DNA of 47,242 nucleotides from an uncultured Pelagibacteraceae bacterium (GTDB lineage: Bacteria > Pseudomonadota > Alphaproteobacteria > Pelagibacterales > Pelagibacteraceae). The DNA is taken from positions 1 through 47,242 of the forward strand of contig CACJYF010000006.1 in assembly GCA_902597575.1 (NCBI GenBank), written 5' to 3'. Every line of letters begins with the position of its first letter. Position 1 is the first letter of the stretch. The position numbers and the translations under genes were made by a program. Below, piece after piece: positions 26,975 through 35,980 of the stretch. Under the pieces are notes generated by a model that made no database searches, had not been told where the DNA came from, and saw only the letters and a list, made by a program, of their open reading frames with translations.

Positions 26975-29218
26975 ATGATTGATTTCAAAAAACTAATATC
27001 CTTAGCTTTGATTATTTTTTTTTCAATATGTTCAGTTTTATTTGCAGAAACTGTCGAAGACATAAAAGTAAAAGGAAATGAAAGAGTTTCTGATAAAAGT
27101 ATCAAAATGTTCTCTAACATAAATATTGGTGATAATATTAATAATGATGATTTAAATCGGATACTTAAAAATGTTTATGATTCAAATTTTTTTAAAAATG
27201 TAAAAGTTACTTTCGAAAATAATATTTTGCTTATTCTTGTAGAAGAAAATTCTTTAGTTGAAAATGTTATTATAAAAGGACCAAAATCTAAAACGTTAAT
27301 TAGTGAATTAGAGAAAGGGTTAAAAGTTAAGTCAAGATCGTCTTATAATGAAATCTTATTTTTAGAAGACAAAAAAAATATCATTGAGTCTTTAAAACAA
27401 AAAGGGTACTTTTTCTCAAAGGTTGATGTAGTAATTGAAAAATTATCCGATAATAAAATAAATTTAGTATACAATGTTGAAATAGGTGATAAAGCAAAAA
27501 TTAAAAAAATTTCATTTATAGGTGATAAAATTTTCAAAGATAGAAAACTCAGATCAGTTATAGTTAGTGAAGAATATAAATTTTGGAAATTTATATCGGG
27601 TAAGAAATTTTTAAACCAAAATCTTATTAATTTAGATGAAAAACTTTTGAAAAATTTTTATCTTAATAGAGGATTTTATAATGTAAAAATTAATTCCTCT
27701 TTTGCAAAAATGATGAACGAAACAGAGTTTGAATTAATTTATAATATTGTTCCTAATAACAGATTTTTTTTCAATAAAATTTCATTAGATTTACCTATTG
27801 ACTTTAATCAGTCTAATTTTGAAGATCTAAATAATTTATTTAAAAAGTTGAATGGAAAAAAATATTCTTTAAACATTATCGAAGATATTTTAGATGAAAT
27901 CGATAAGATTATTCTTGATGAAGAATATAAAACTTTAGAAACAGAAGTTGACGAAAATATTTTCGAAAACAAAATCGATTTAACCTTTTCTATCGTTGAA
28001 GGAGAAAAGTATATTGTTGAACGAATAAACATTTATGGAAATAATATTACTCAAGAAAATGTAATAAGAAATCAACTATTGATTGATGAAGGAGATGAAT
28101 TTAATGCAATATTAGCCTCAAAATCTATTAATAACATACAAGCTCTTAATATTTTTAAGTCTGTGGATAGTAAAATAATCAATAATGAGAGTGATAGCAA
28201 AATAATTGATATTACTGTTGAAGAAAAAGCGACTGGAGAGATAATGGCCGGCGCTGGTGTTGGAACAGATGGTAGTACAATAAGTTTTGCAATAAAGGAA
28301 AATAATTATCTTGGTCGCGGCATTAAGTTGAAAAGTGAATTAACTGTTTCAGAGGAGACCATCAAAGGCCAATTTAATGTTAATAATCCTAATTTTAGAA
28401 ATTCTGATAAATCAATCAATCTCAATGTTCAGTCTTTAGAAACTGATAAATTGACAGACTCAGGCTACAAAACTAACAAAACAGGTTTTGGTTTCGGAAC
28501 TAATTTTGAATATCAAGATGACGTATTTATTGGCTTGGGTCAAGATTCTTACTATGAAAAGATTGAAACAAATAGCTCTGCATCTACAAGACAAAAATCT
28601 CAAGCAGGTAATTACTGGGATACCTTTGTAAATCTCGATTTAAATTATGATAAAAGAAACCAAAAATTCAGACCAACAGATGGCTTTAAGAGTAGCTACT
28701 CTGTTAATTTACCAGTGATTAGTGAAAATAATTCTTTTACAAACGCATATGTTTTCACATATTATGATGAACTATATCAAGATAATGTTACTAAATTTTC
28801 TTTTTTTGCAAAATCTTCTAATTCACTGACAAATGATAATATCAAATTATCAGAAAGAATATATATGCCTAGCAGCAGATTAAGAGGATTTGTAAGTGGT
28901 GGTGTTGGTCCGAAAGATGGAAATGATTTTATCGGAGGAAACTACGCAACGTCTGTAAATATCCAAACATCGTTACCACAACTTTTACCCAATATACAGA
29001 ATATGGATATTTCAATGTTTTTAGATGCTGGTAACGTATGGGGTGTTGACTACGACTCTAGTTTAGATGATACGAATAAAATTAGATCCTCAATAGGTTT
29101 TGGAATAGATTGGTTTACTTTAATTGGTCCATTAAGTGCATCATTTTCACACCCGATTAGTAAAGTCGACTCTGATAAAACAGAGACGTTTAAATTTAAC
29201 TTAGGAACAACATTTTGA
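26975..29218 (+). CDS. bamA: Outer membrane protein assembly factor BamA
   Basis: This is the central beta-barrel insertase of the outer membrane. It has a signal peptide (residues 1-23, cleavage likely after SVLFA), about five POTRA repeats (about 24-420, the first beginning VEDIKVKGNERVSD), and a 16-strand barrel. The barrel contains the conserved RGF motif of loop 6 (SRLRGFVSGG) and ends in the terminal phenylalanine of GTTF, the usual barrel sorting signal. The length of 747 residues is normal. The stop overlaps the TTG start of skp. Confidence 0.96.
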   Translation: MIDFKKLISLALIIFFSICSVLFAETVEDIKVKGNERVSDKSIKMFSNINIGDNINNDDLNRILKNVYDSNFFKNVKVTFENNILLILVEENSLVENVIIKGPKSKTLISELEKGLKVKSRSSYNEILFLEDKKNIIESLKQKGYFFSKVDVVIEKLSDNKINLVYNVEIGDKAKIKKISFIGDKIFKDRKLRSVIVSEEYKFWKFISGKKFLNQNLINLDEKLLKNFYLNRGFYNVKINSSFAKMMNETEFELIYNIVPNNRFFFNKISLDLPIDFNQSNFEDLNNLFKKLNGKKYSLNIIEDILDEIDKIILDEEYKTLETEVDENIFENKIDLTFSIVEGEKYIVERINIYGNNITQENVIRNQLLIDEGDEFNAILASKSINNIQALNIFKSVDSKIINNESDSKIIDITVEEKATGEIMAGAGVGTDGSTISFAIKENNYLGRGIKLKSELTVSEETIKGQFNVNNPNFRNSDKSINLNVQSLETDKLTDSGYKTNKTGFGFGTNFEYQDDVFIGLGQDSYYEKIETNSSASTRQKSQAGNYWDTFVNLDLNYDKRNQKFRPTDGFKSSYSVNLPVISENNSFTNAYVFTYYDELYQDNVTKFSFFAKSSNSLTNDNIKLSERIYMPSSRLRGFVSGGVGPKDGNDFIGGNYATSVNIQTSLPQLLPNIQNMDISMFLDAGNVWGVDYDSSLDDTNKIRSSIGFGIDWFTLIGPLSASFSHPISKVDSDKTETFKFNLGTTF

Positions 29219-29727
29219 TATTTAAAAAAAATCTTTTTTTTATAATTATTTTTTTTTTATTATGGGTTTCAAATGTCTCGTCTTCTGAAAAGATTGCCTT
29301 TCTTGATGTTGAATTTATAATCAATAAATCTAAACCTGCTTTATCGATAATTAAAGAAATAGAAAAAATTCGTGATCAAGAAACTGAAAAATTAATTAAA
29401 ATTGAAAATAATCTAAAAAAGAAAAATGAAGAATTAGCTAAAACTAAAAATTTAATTTCAAAAGAAGAATTAGATAAAAAGATTTTAAGTTTAAGAAAAG
29501 AAGCAAAGTCATTTGAAGAATTAAGAAAAAAAACAATTACAGAATTAAATATTAAAAAAAATAAAGAACTTAAAGAATTTTTAAAACTTATAAACCCAAT
29601 TATCCAAGAATATATGAAAGAAAAATCAATTGATATGATAATAGATAAAAAAAACATATTCATGGCAAAATCTAAAAATGATATAACAAAGGATATTCTG
29701 GAAATTATAAATATTAAGATTAAGTAA
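29215..29727 (+). CDS. skp: OmpH/Skp-family periplasmic chaperone
   Basis: This 170-residue protein has a signal peptide (about 1-23, ending NVSSS), then KIAFLDVEFIINKSKPA, which matches the start of mature Skp/OmpH proteins, and a long lysine/glutamate-rich coiled coil (about 45-125) like the tentacles of Skp. Skp trimers hold unfolded outer-membrane proteins before insertion by BamA, and the gene sits directly after bamA. The TTG at 29215, overlapping the bamA stop as TTGA, is required: later in-frame starts would lose the signal peptide. Confidence 0.88.
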   Translation: MIFKKNLFFIIIFFLLWVSNVSSSEKIAFLDVEFIINKSKPALSIIKEIEKIRDQETEKLIKIENNLKKKNEELAKTKNLISKEELDKKILSLRKEAKSFEELRKKTITELNIKKNKELKEFLKLINPIIQEYMKEKSIDMIIDKKNIFMAKSKNDITKDILEIINIKIK

Positions 29728-30173
29728 TGGAAAAATTAAATAGAAAACAAATAGAGGAATTATTACCTCACAGAGAACCTATGTTATTAATAGATGAATT
29801 ATATGATATAAAAAAATTAACATCAGCAACAGCAGTTTTGAATGTTAAAAAAGATAGTTTCTTTGTAAATGGTCATTTTCCAGGTCAGCCTGTTATGCCA
29901 GGTGTTTTAATCGTAGAGTCTTTTGGTCAAGGGGCTGCTGCTTTAACAGCACATGGTTTAGATAAATCTACTTATGAAAATAAACTAGTTTTTTTGATGA
30001 GTGTAGAAAAGGCTCGTTTTAGAAATCCAGTGATACCTGACTGCAAACTTGAACTAAAAATAGAGGCAATTAGATCTCATGGACGAGTTTGGAAATATAA
30101 AGGTGATGCATTTGTAAATAACACCAAAGTTGCTGATGCAATATGGTCAGCCACTATTGTCGATAGGAAATAA
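29727..30173 (+). CDS. fabZ: 3-hydroxyacyl-ACP dehydratase FabZ
   Basis: This hot-dog-fold enzyme dehydrates beta-hydroxyacyl-ACP in fatty acid elongation and competes with LpxA and LpxD for hydroxyacyl-ACP, which explains its usual place among lpx genes. The motif LLPHREPMLLID and the catalytic segment NGHFPGQPVMPGVLIVESFGQ (His, then Glu) are clear. The length of 148 residues is normal. It lies between skp and lpxD, whereas the common order is skp-lpxD-fabZ-lpxA. A one-base TAATG overlap joins it to skp. Confidence 0.95.
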   Translation: MEKLNRKQIEELLPHREPMLLIDELYDIKKLTSATAVLNVKKDSFFVNGHFPGQPVMPGVLIVESFGQGAAALTAHGLDKSTYENKLVFLMSVEKARFRNPVIPDCKLELKIEAIRSHGRVWKYKGDAFVNNTKVADAIWSATIVDRK

Positions 30174-30204
30174 TCAGCAATATTTCTTTACTACAAAAGT
30201 TACT

Positions 30205-30222
30205 TTGCTTTGATAAAAGCAA
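30205..30222 (+). promoter_or_regulatory. Hairpin directly before the lpxD start codon
   Basis: A perfect 7-bp stem (TTGCTTT at 30205-30211 with AAAGCAA at 30216-30222) closes a GATA tetraloop and ends two bases before the ATG of lpxD. It occupies the position of the ribosome binding site, and no Shine-Dalgarno sequence is visible. It lies in one of only a few non-coding gaps (51 bases, 30174-30224). It may lower or tune lpxD translation, or be a weak fabZ transcription terminator; there is no downstream T run, which argues against the latter. Confidence 0.45.
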
Positions 30223-30224
30223 TT

Positions 30225-31199
30225 ATGTCTAATCCTTTCTTCTTAAACAAAGGACCAATAAGTCTTAATAAGATTTGTGAATTTTTAAAAATAAATAATA
30301 AACAAAATAGTGATTTTAAATTTTATGATATAAAAGATTTATATAGTGCCAATAAAGACACTATAACTTTTCTTCACTCAAAAAAATATAAGGAAGTGGC
30401 AAAATCAACTAAAGCATCATTTTGTTTAACTTCAGATTTATTAAAAGATTTTTTACCAAAAGATTGTAAGCCCATTATTGTAAATAATGTCCTTACCGCG
30501 GTTGCTAGAATTACAAAAGAATTTTATCCAAAATCACTAGAGGACGAATTTGACATTAAAGTTTTAAATATAGAAGACAGTGATTATAAAAATGTAATTC
30601 ATGGCAAAAACGTTCTAATAGGAGAAAATGTTGAAATTGGAACTAATTGTTTGATTGGTCATAATACTATTATAGAAAAAAATGTTCACATCGGAGATAA
30701 TTGTAAGATTGGTTCAAATACAATCTTAAGAAATTCAATTATAAGAAATGATGTAAGTATACTTGATAATTGTACCATTGGAAAAAAAGGTTTTGGGTTT
30801 TTTCCGAGTAAAAAAAAAAATCTTAGATATCCACATATCGGAATTGTAATTATTAATGAGGGCTGTGAAATCGGATGTGGAGCAACAATCGATCGTGGCT
30901 CAATGTCTAACACTGAAATTGGAAAAAATACTTTTTTAGATAATCAAATTCATATAGCACACAATGTGAAAATTGGTGAAAATACAATTATTGCGGGCCA
31001 AGTAGGTATTGCTGGAAGTTCAACTATTGGCAATAACGTTAGAATTGGAGGACAGGCTGGTATCTCTGGTCATTTAAAAATTGGCGATAATGTTGATATT
31101 GCTGGAGGTAGTGGAGTTATCAAAGATATACCAGATAATTCTAGAGTGATGGGGTATCCAGCAAAAAATTTAAGAGAGTTTTTAAGAGAAAATAAATAA
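30225..31199 (+). CDS. lpxD: UDP-3-O-(3-hydroxyacyl)glucosamine N-acyltransferase
   Basis: This enzyme adds the N-linked acyl chain in lipid A synthesis (third step). It is a left-handed parallel beta-helix protein with hexapeptide repeats from about 110 to 300. The active-site region [31 protein letters not shown] carries the catalytic His. I start it at the ATG 30225 (324 residues, [13 protein letters not shown]); the frame extends to a TTG at 30210, but that would place the start inside the hairpin loop region. An A11 run lies at 30810-30820. The stop overlaps the lpxA ATG. Confidence 0.94.
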   Translation: MSNPFFLNKGPISLNKICEFLKINNKQNSDFKFYDIKDLYSANKDTITFLHSKKYKEVAKSTKASFCLTSDLLKDFLPKDCKPIIVNNVLTAVARITKEFYPKSLEDEFDIKVLNIEDSDYKNVIHGKNVLIGENVEIGTNCLIGHNTIIEKNVHIGDNCKIGSNTILRNSIIRNDVSILDNCTIGKKGFGFFPSKKKNLRYPHIGIVIINEGCEIGCGATIDRGSMSNTEIGKNTFLDNQIHIAHNVKIGENTIIAGQVGIAGSSTIGNNVRIGGQAGISGHLKIGDNVDIAGGSGVIKDIPDNSRVMGYPAKNLREFLRENK

Positions 31200-31981
31200 T
31201 GATTCATGAAACTGCAACGATAGATCCAAAAGCAAAAATTTCCAAAAATGTTCAAATCGGTCCTTATTGTGTAGTAGGACCAAATGTTGAAATAGATGAG
31301 GAGGTAATTCTACAGTCTCATGTTCATGTTTTAGGTAGAACAAAAATTGGTAAAAAAAATAAGATTTATTCATTTGCTTCAATTGGAAATGAACCTCAAG
31401 ATTTAAAATATAATGGTGAAGATACAAGACTTGAAATAGGTGATGCAAACAAAATTAGAGAATATGTAACAATTAATACTGGTACAATTGGAGGAGGCGG
31501 TTTAACAAAGGTTGGAAATAATTGTTTATTTATGGTTTCATCGCATGTGGCGCACGATTGTATTGTCGAGGATAATGTTATTTTAGCCAACAACGTGCCT
31601 CTTGGTGGACATGCGCACATTGAACAAAATGTAATAATTGGAGGAAATTCAGCTGTGCAACAATTTACTAGGGTAGGTAAATTTGCAATGATTGGTGGCA
31701 TGTGTGGTGTCGTAAGAGATGTTATTCCTTATGCAATGGTTCATGGTAACAGAAGTATTCTTCAAGGACTAAATTTAATTGGATTAAGAAGACAAAAAAT
31801 ACCAAATAAAGAGATTATTGCATTAACTGAAGCTTACAAAGAGATATTCAAAAGTGAAAATTTAACTGAGAATTTAAAAAATTTAAAATCTGAACTCAAA
31901 AAAAACAACTTAGTAAAAGATGTTGTTGAATTTTTAGAGAAAGATAAAAAAAGACCAATATGCACACCTTTTTCAAAATAA
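31199..31981 (+). CDS. lpxA: Acyl-ACP--UDP-N-acetylglucosamine O-acyltransferase
   Basis: This enzyme catalyses the first step of lipid A synthesis, moving a 3-hydroxyacyl chain to UDP-GlcNAc. It has hexapeptide repeats starting IHETATIDPKAKISKNVQIGPYCVVGPNVEI, the catalytic-His region MVSSHVAHDCIVEDNVILANN, and the signature end of the helix GGNSAVQQFTRVGKFAMIGG. A C-terminal helical domain starts near 190 (GLNLIGLRRQKI). The length of 260 residues is normal. It is coupled to lpxD by TAATG; the two are distant paralogues. Confidence 0.96.
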   Translation: MIHETATIDPKAKISKNVQIGPYCVVGPNVEIDEEVILQSHVHVLGRTKIGKKNKIYSFASIGNEPQDLKYNGEDTRLEIGDANKIREYVTINTGTIGGGGLTKVGNNCLFMVSSHVAHDCIVEDNVILANNVPLGGHAHIEQNVIIGGNSAVQQFTRVGKFAMIGGMCGVVRDVIPYAMVHGNRSILQGLNLIGLRRQKIPNKEIIALTEAYKEIFKSENLTENLKNLKSELKKNNLVKDVVEFLEKDKKRPICTPFSK

Positions 31982-31982
31982 A

Positions 31983-32768
31983 ATGTTTGGTTTATTTCTA
32001 GGCGATACTGATTTTTCAAAAATTGTTCTTAAAAAGGTAAAAAAATTAAATGAAAATTATTTTATAATTGATTTTTCAAAAAATAATAAATTTGCAAAAG
32101 AAAAAAATTCTCACAGAATAAGTATTGGTAAATTTGGAAAAATTATAAATCTGATAAAAGAAAAAAAATCGAATAAGGTTCTTTTTGCAGGAAAAATTGC
32201 AAAACCTAAGTTTTCGTCTCTAAGATTAGATTTGAAAGGCATATATTATATGCCGAGTGTTATCAAAGCTGCTAAATTAGGTGATGCAGCTATTATAAAA
32301 GCTATAATTAAAATTCTCAATAATGAGAAAATTAAAGTCATAAGTTCAACTTATTTCAATCCTGAATTAAATGTTAAAAAAGGGATTTTTACGAAGATAA
32401 AACCATCGATTAATGATAACAGATCGATTAATCAAGGAATAAAATTCCTAAATAAGTCAAATTCTTTAGATCATGTTCAAGCATTAGTGGTACAAGATAA
32501 TAAAGTTATTGCCAAGGAAGGCAGAAAAGGTACAAAAAAAATGTTGTCGAAATTAAAAAAAAACTCAGGTGGCATTTTGATTAAATTTCCAAAAAAAAGA
32601 CAGGATTTAAGGATGGACTTGCCAACGATAGGGCTTCAAACGTTTAAAGACTGCAAAAAATACGGATTAAAAGGTATAGTTATAAAGTCTAAAAAAAATA
32701 TTTTTTTAGATCAAATTCAATGCATTAAATTTGCCAATAAAAATAAAATTTTTATTTCAGTAAGATGA
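31983..32768 (+). CDS. lpxI: UDP-2,3-diacylglucosamine pyrophosphatase LpxI
   Basis: This enzyme cleaves UDP-2,3-diacylglucosamine to lipid X; it is the alphaproteobacterial alternative to LpxH (formerly DUF1009). The C-terminal catalytic region is recognisable: NKVIAKEGRKGTKKMLSK, then KKRQDLRMDLPTIGLQTFKDCKKYGLKGIVI. The N-terminal domain (about 1-125) is more divergent. At 261 residues it is slightly shorter than the family. Its position between lpxA and lpxB supports the assignment strongly. The end overlaps the lpxB ATG (ATGA). Confidence 0.92.
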   Translation: MFGLFLGDTDFSKIVLKKVKKLNENYFIIDFSKNNKFAKEKNSHRISIGKFGKIINLIKEKKSNKVLFAGKIAKPKFSSLRLDLKGIYYMPSVIKAAKLGDAAIIKAIIKILNNEKIKVISSTYFNPELNVKKGIFTKIKPSINDNRSINQGIKFLNKSNSLDHVQALVVQDNKVIAKEGRKGTKKMLSKLKKNSGGILIKFPKKRQDLRMDLPTIGLQTFKDCKKYGLKGIVIKSKKNIFLDQIQCIKFANKNKIFISVR

Positions 32769-33901
32769 AAAAAATATTCGTATTAACGGGTGAACCATCT
32801 GGTGATAAACTTGCCTCAACTGCTATTTCCAAAATTAAAGAAAATAATAATGATATTCAATTTTTATCTGTAGGTGGTGTAAATTTAGAGAAGATTGGTA
32901 TTAAATCTATTTTCGAATTGAAAGAAATTACTTATCTAGGTTTTACGAGTGTTTTATTAAATATTTTCAAAATTAAAAAAAGGATTAATCAGACAGTGGA
33001 TGAAATTTTAAAATTTGAGCCTGACATATTATTTAGTGTCGACAGTCCTGATTTTACACTAAGAGTTGCTGAAATAGTAAAAAAAAGAAATCCTAAAATA
33101 AAAATAATTCATTACGTGGCACCGCAGGTATGGATTTGGAGAAAAAATAGAGTAAAAAAAATAAAAAAATTCATTGATCATATACTTTTATTATTTGATT
33201 TTGAGAAAAAATATTTTGATAATGAAAATATAAAAAATACTTTTGTTGGTCACCCATTAATTGAAAATACAGGTCCTAATAAAACTGATATAAACAACCT
33301 TGTTTCTAAAGATAAAAAAATAATATCAATTTTTGCAGGTAGTAGAAATTCAGAAACAAATGTTCTTTTACCAATATTAGTTCAATTTATTATTATGATG
33401 AACGAAAAGGATCCTAATTATGATTTTGTATTTCACGCAACAAATGAAAATAAAGAACAAATAATTAATTACATTAAAGTTAAAAACATAAAAAATATTG
33501 ATGTGGTTTCAGATGAAAATATGAAAAGAGAAATATTATCGAACTCTATTTTTGCTGTATGTAAATCTGGAACTGTATCCTTACAAGTTTGTAATGCGAA
33601 TGTTCCTTCAATAATTATTTATAAATTAAACTTTATAAATTTTATGATTTTTAAATTATTGGTTAATGTAAAATTTGCTAACATTATAAATATTATTAAC
33701 AATAGAGAAGTTATTCCTGAATTGCTTCAAAATGAGTGCAATGCCAAAGAAATTTATAATTCAGTTGTTTATATGCTAAAAAATCCAGATATTAGAAAAA
33801 AACAATTGGAAGATTGTAATCAAACTTTAAAGGGTATTAGATCTAAAACTTCATCATCGAGTGAGGTAGCCTCAATTTTGAGCAATAGTCTTATTGGTTA
33901 G
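32765..33901 (+). CDS. lpxB: Lipid-A-disaccharide synthase
   Basis: This is a GT19 glycosyltransferase that joins lipid X and UDP-diacylglucosamine into the lipid A disaccharide at the inner membrane. The N-terminal FVLTGEPSGDKLASTAI, the SVDSPDFTLRVAEIVKK and HYVAPQVWIWRKNRVKKIKKFIDHILLLFDFE segments, and the C-terminal KSGTVSLQVCN are diagnostic. The length of 378 residues is normal. It ends the plus-strand envelope block. Its last 30 bases are also the last 30 bases of gltX on the other strand, so there is no room for a separate terminator. Confidence 0.95.
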   Translation: MKKIFVLTGEPSGDKLASTAISKIKENNNDIQFLSVGGVNLEKIGIKSIFELKEITYLGFTSVLLNIFKIKKRINQTVDEILKFEPDILFSVDSPDFTLRVAEIVKKRNPKIKIIHYVAPQVWIWRKNRVKKIKKFIDHILLLFDFEKKYFDNENIKNTFVGHPLIENTGPNKTDINNLVSKDKKIISIFAGSRNSETNVLLPILVQFIIMMNEKDPNYDFVFHATNENKEQIINYIKVKNIKNIDVVSDENMKREILSNSIFAVCKSGTVSLQVCNANVPSIIIYKLNFINFMIFKLLVNVKFANIINIINNREVIPELLQNECNAKEIYNSVVYMLKNPDIRKKQLEDCNQTLKGIRSKTSSSSEVASILSNSLIG

Positions 33902-35278
33902 TCTTTTTTCGACTTCATCTTTACCTAAAGATATAATTATATCATAAATACCAGGCCCAAACTTTGAACCTGTCAATGCTATTCTTAAAGGTTGACCAAC
34001 ACCTTTAAAATTAGTGTTATTAGATTTTATTAGTTCTTGAACAAGTGGTTCTAAATCTTCTCTTCTAAATTCCTTTATTTTATTAATTCTATCATTAAAT
34101 TCGGATATTATCTTTTTAGCTTTATCATCAATTAATTTAAGGTCCTCTTTGTTGAAATTAACATCTTCGTTTAAAATATATTGGCTATTGTTGAATATAT
34201 CCTCAAGTGTTTTAGCTTTATTTTTAAGAAATGATAAAGACTTTTTAATCTTATCATTTTTCTCTGTTTTAATTTTACTTTTAAAGATCTCACAGTAATT
34301 TACGAATTGATTAAAAAGATCGTTTTCATCAATATTCTTAATATAATGTTCATTCATAGATAGAATTCTATTCATATCTAACTTTGATGGAGATTTTCCG
34401 ATACCTTTTAAATTAAAATATTTAATACTTTCTTCTAATGTAAAAATTTCCTTATCTTCAAAAGACCATCCCAACCTGAGTAAGTAATTTCTTAAAGCAT
34501 CAGGTATTATACCAATTTTAGAATAGTCCTCTAAAGTTGATGCTTTATCTCTTTTTGATAGTTTTTTACCCTCTATTGTATGTATTAGTGGTATATGAGC
34601 AAATGATGGTAAATCCCAACCCATCGCTTCATAGATTTGAATTTGTTTAAATGTATTTATCTTGTGGTCATCCCCTCTGATTACATGTGTCATATTCATT
34701 TGGTGATCGTCAACAGATGCAGACAAGTTATAAGTTGGTGTACCATCATTTCGTAAAATTACAAAATCCTCTATTGTATTATTTTCAATTTCTACATCGC
34801 CTTGGACCAAGTCTTTTAAAACAGATTTTCCTGTAATTTTGCTTTTAAATCTAATTATTGGTTTTATATTATTTGGTGCTTCGCTCTCATTCTTATCTCT
34901 CCATTTTCTATCATAGACATACGGAATTTTTTTTTGTTTAGCCCTCTTTTTTTGTTCTTCTATTTCCTCATTTGAGCAGTAACATTTATATGCATTTCCT
35001 TTTTTTAATAGCTCATTAGCTACTTTTATGTGATCATTAATTTTTTGAGATTGTATATATTCTTGTCCATCATGATTAATACCTATCCATTGAAGAGATT
35101 CTATTATTTGTTTCCTGTATTCTTCTTTTGATCTTTCCTTATCTGTATCCTCAATTCTTAAGTAAAAATTACCTTTCTGATTTTTTGAATAAAGCCAATT
35201 GAATAGGGCAGTTCTTACACCACCAATATGCAAAGGCCCAGTTGGAGATGGAGCAAATCTAGTTGCTACTTTTTTCAT
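33872..35278 (-). CDS. gltX: Glutamyl-tRNA synthetase
   Basis: This class I aminoacyl-tRNA synthetase charges tRNA-Glu. The HIGH-type motif HIGG is at 17-20 (FAPSPTGPLHIGG), the KMSKS-type motif KLSKR at 239-243, and a cysteine pair CYC near 99-101 lies in the region of the zinc-binding insert. The length of 468 residues is normal. It lies 22 bases downstream of lexA on the same strand, so it is probably co-transcribed with lexA. Its 3' end overlaps lpxB tail to tail by 30 bases. No second gltX copy is in the window. Confidence 0.96.
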   Translation of the reverse strand: MKKVATRFAPSPTGPLHIGGVRTALFNWLYSKNQKGNFYLRIEDTDKERSKEEYRKQIIESLQWIGINHDGQEYIQSQKINDHIKVANELLKKGNAYKCYCSNEEIEEQKKRAKQKKIPYVYDRKWRDKNESEAPNNIKPIIRFKSKITGKSVLKDLVQGDVEIENNTIEDFVILRNDGTPTYNLSASVDDHQMNMTHVIRGDDHKINTFKQIQIYEAMGWDLPSFAHIPLIHTIEGKKLSKRDKASTLEDYSKIGIIPDALRNYLLRLGWSFEDKEIFTLEESIKYFNLKGIGKSPSKLDMNRILSMNEHYIKNIDENDLFNQFVNYCEIFKSKIKTEKNDKIKKSLSFLKNKAKTLEDIFNNSQYILNEDVNFNKEDLKLIDDKAKKIISEFNDRINKIKEFRREDLEPLVQELIKSNNTNFKGVGQPLRIALTGSKFGPGIYDIIISLGKDEVEKRLTNKTIAQN

Positions 35279-35300
35279 TAAAATGGTTTAGACTATTTTT

Positions 35301-35978
35301 TTAGAAGTTTCTATATAAAGATACTAAAACTCCCTGAACTTTTACTCTATCAGGTCCGAAAATTTTAGTTTCGTAATTTCTGTTAGCGCTTTCTAATGCT
35401 ATTACTTTACCTTTTTTTCGAATTCTTTTTAGCATTGCTTCATGCTCATCAATCAATGCTACAACTATTTTTCCATTATCAGCTGTATCTGTTCTTTTAA
35501 TTATTACAGTATCTCCCTCGTAGATACCAGCTTCAATCATAGAATCACCTTGAACTTTTAAGCCAAAATAATCACCGTTTTTTTCTAAATTTGATGGTAA
35601 CGGTATCCTCGAGACTTCGTTTTGTATTGCTTCAACTGGAGTACCGGCTGCTATTTTACCTAAAACAGGTACTTCTGAATCATCAGATAATGGGTTCTCC
35701 TCATCTAATCCTCCTTTTATTACACTTGGAGAAAAATTATTATAAATATCATTAGCTGAAGCTGTTTCCGGCAATTTAATTACCTCTAATGCTCTAGCTT
35801 TATGTGCTAGTCTTTTTATAAAACCTCTCTCCTCTAAAGCACTAATAAGTCTATGAATACCAGATTTAGATTTTAGATTGAGAGACTGTTTCATTTCCTC
35901 ATAAGAAGGGGATACACCAGAACTTCTCAACTTCTTGTTGATAAATAAAAGTAAGTTTTTTTGTTTTTTTGTAAGCAT
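35301..35978 (-). CDS. lexA: SOS repressor LexA
   Basis: This is the SOS-response repressor with RecA-stimulated self-cleavage. It has an N-terminal winged helix (about 1-65, LTKKQKNLLLFINKKLRSSGVSPSYEEM), a linker and an S24 peptidase domain. The cleavage site is A111-G112 (GKIAAGTPVEA), with catalytic S146 (GDSMIEAGI) and K184 (EAMLKR); the spacing matches E. coli LexA. The length of 225 residues suits alphaproteobacteria. Four LexA-type half-sites lie directly upstream, which implies autoregulation. It lies 88 bases after trpC and 22 before gltX. Confidence 0.96.
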   Translation of the reverse strand: MLTKKQKNLLLFINKKLRSSGVSPSYEEMKQSLNLKSKSGIHRLISALEERGFIKRLAHKARALEVIKLPETASANDIYNNFSPSVIKGGLDEENPLSDDSEVPVLGKIAAGTPVEAIQNEVSRIPLPSNLEKNGDYFGLKVQGDSMIEAGIYEGDTVIIKRTDTADNGKIVVALIDEHEAMLKRIRKKGKVIALESANRNYETKIFGPDRVKVQGVLVSLYRNF

Positions 35979-35980
35979 AA

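Noticed and set aside
30210..30224. Upstream TTG start for lpxD
   Set aside because: It would start in the hairpin; the ATG at 30225 gives the family-like N-terminus.
33883..33909. Terminator for lpxB
   Set aside because: The stem is only five weak base pairs and lies seven bases before the T run inside gltX. It is mentioned in the overlap finding but is not strong enough for a feature.
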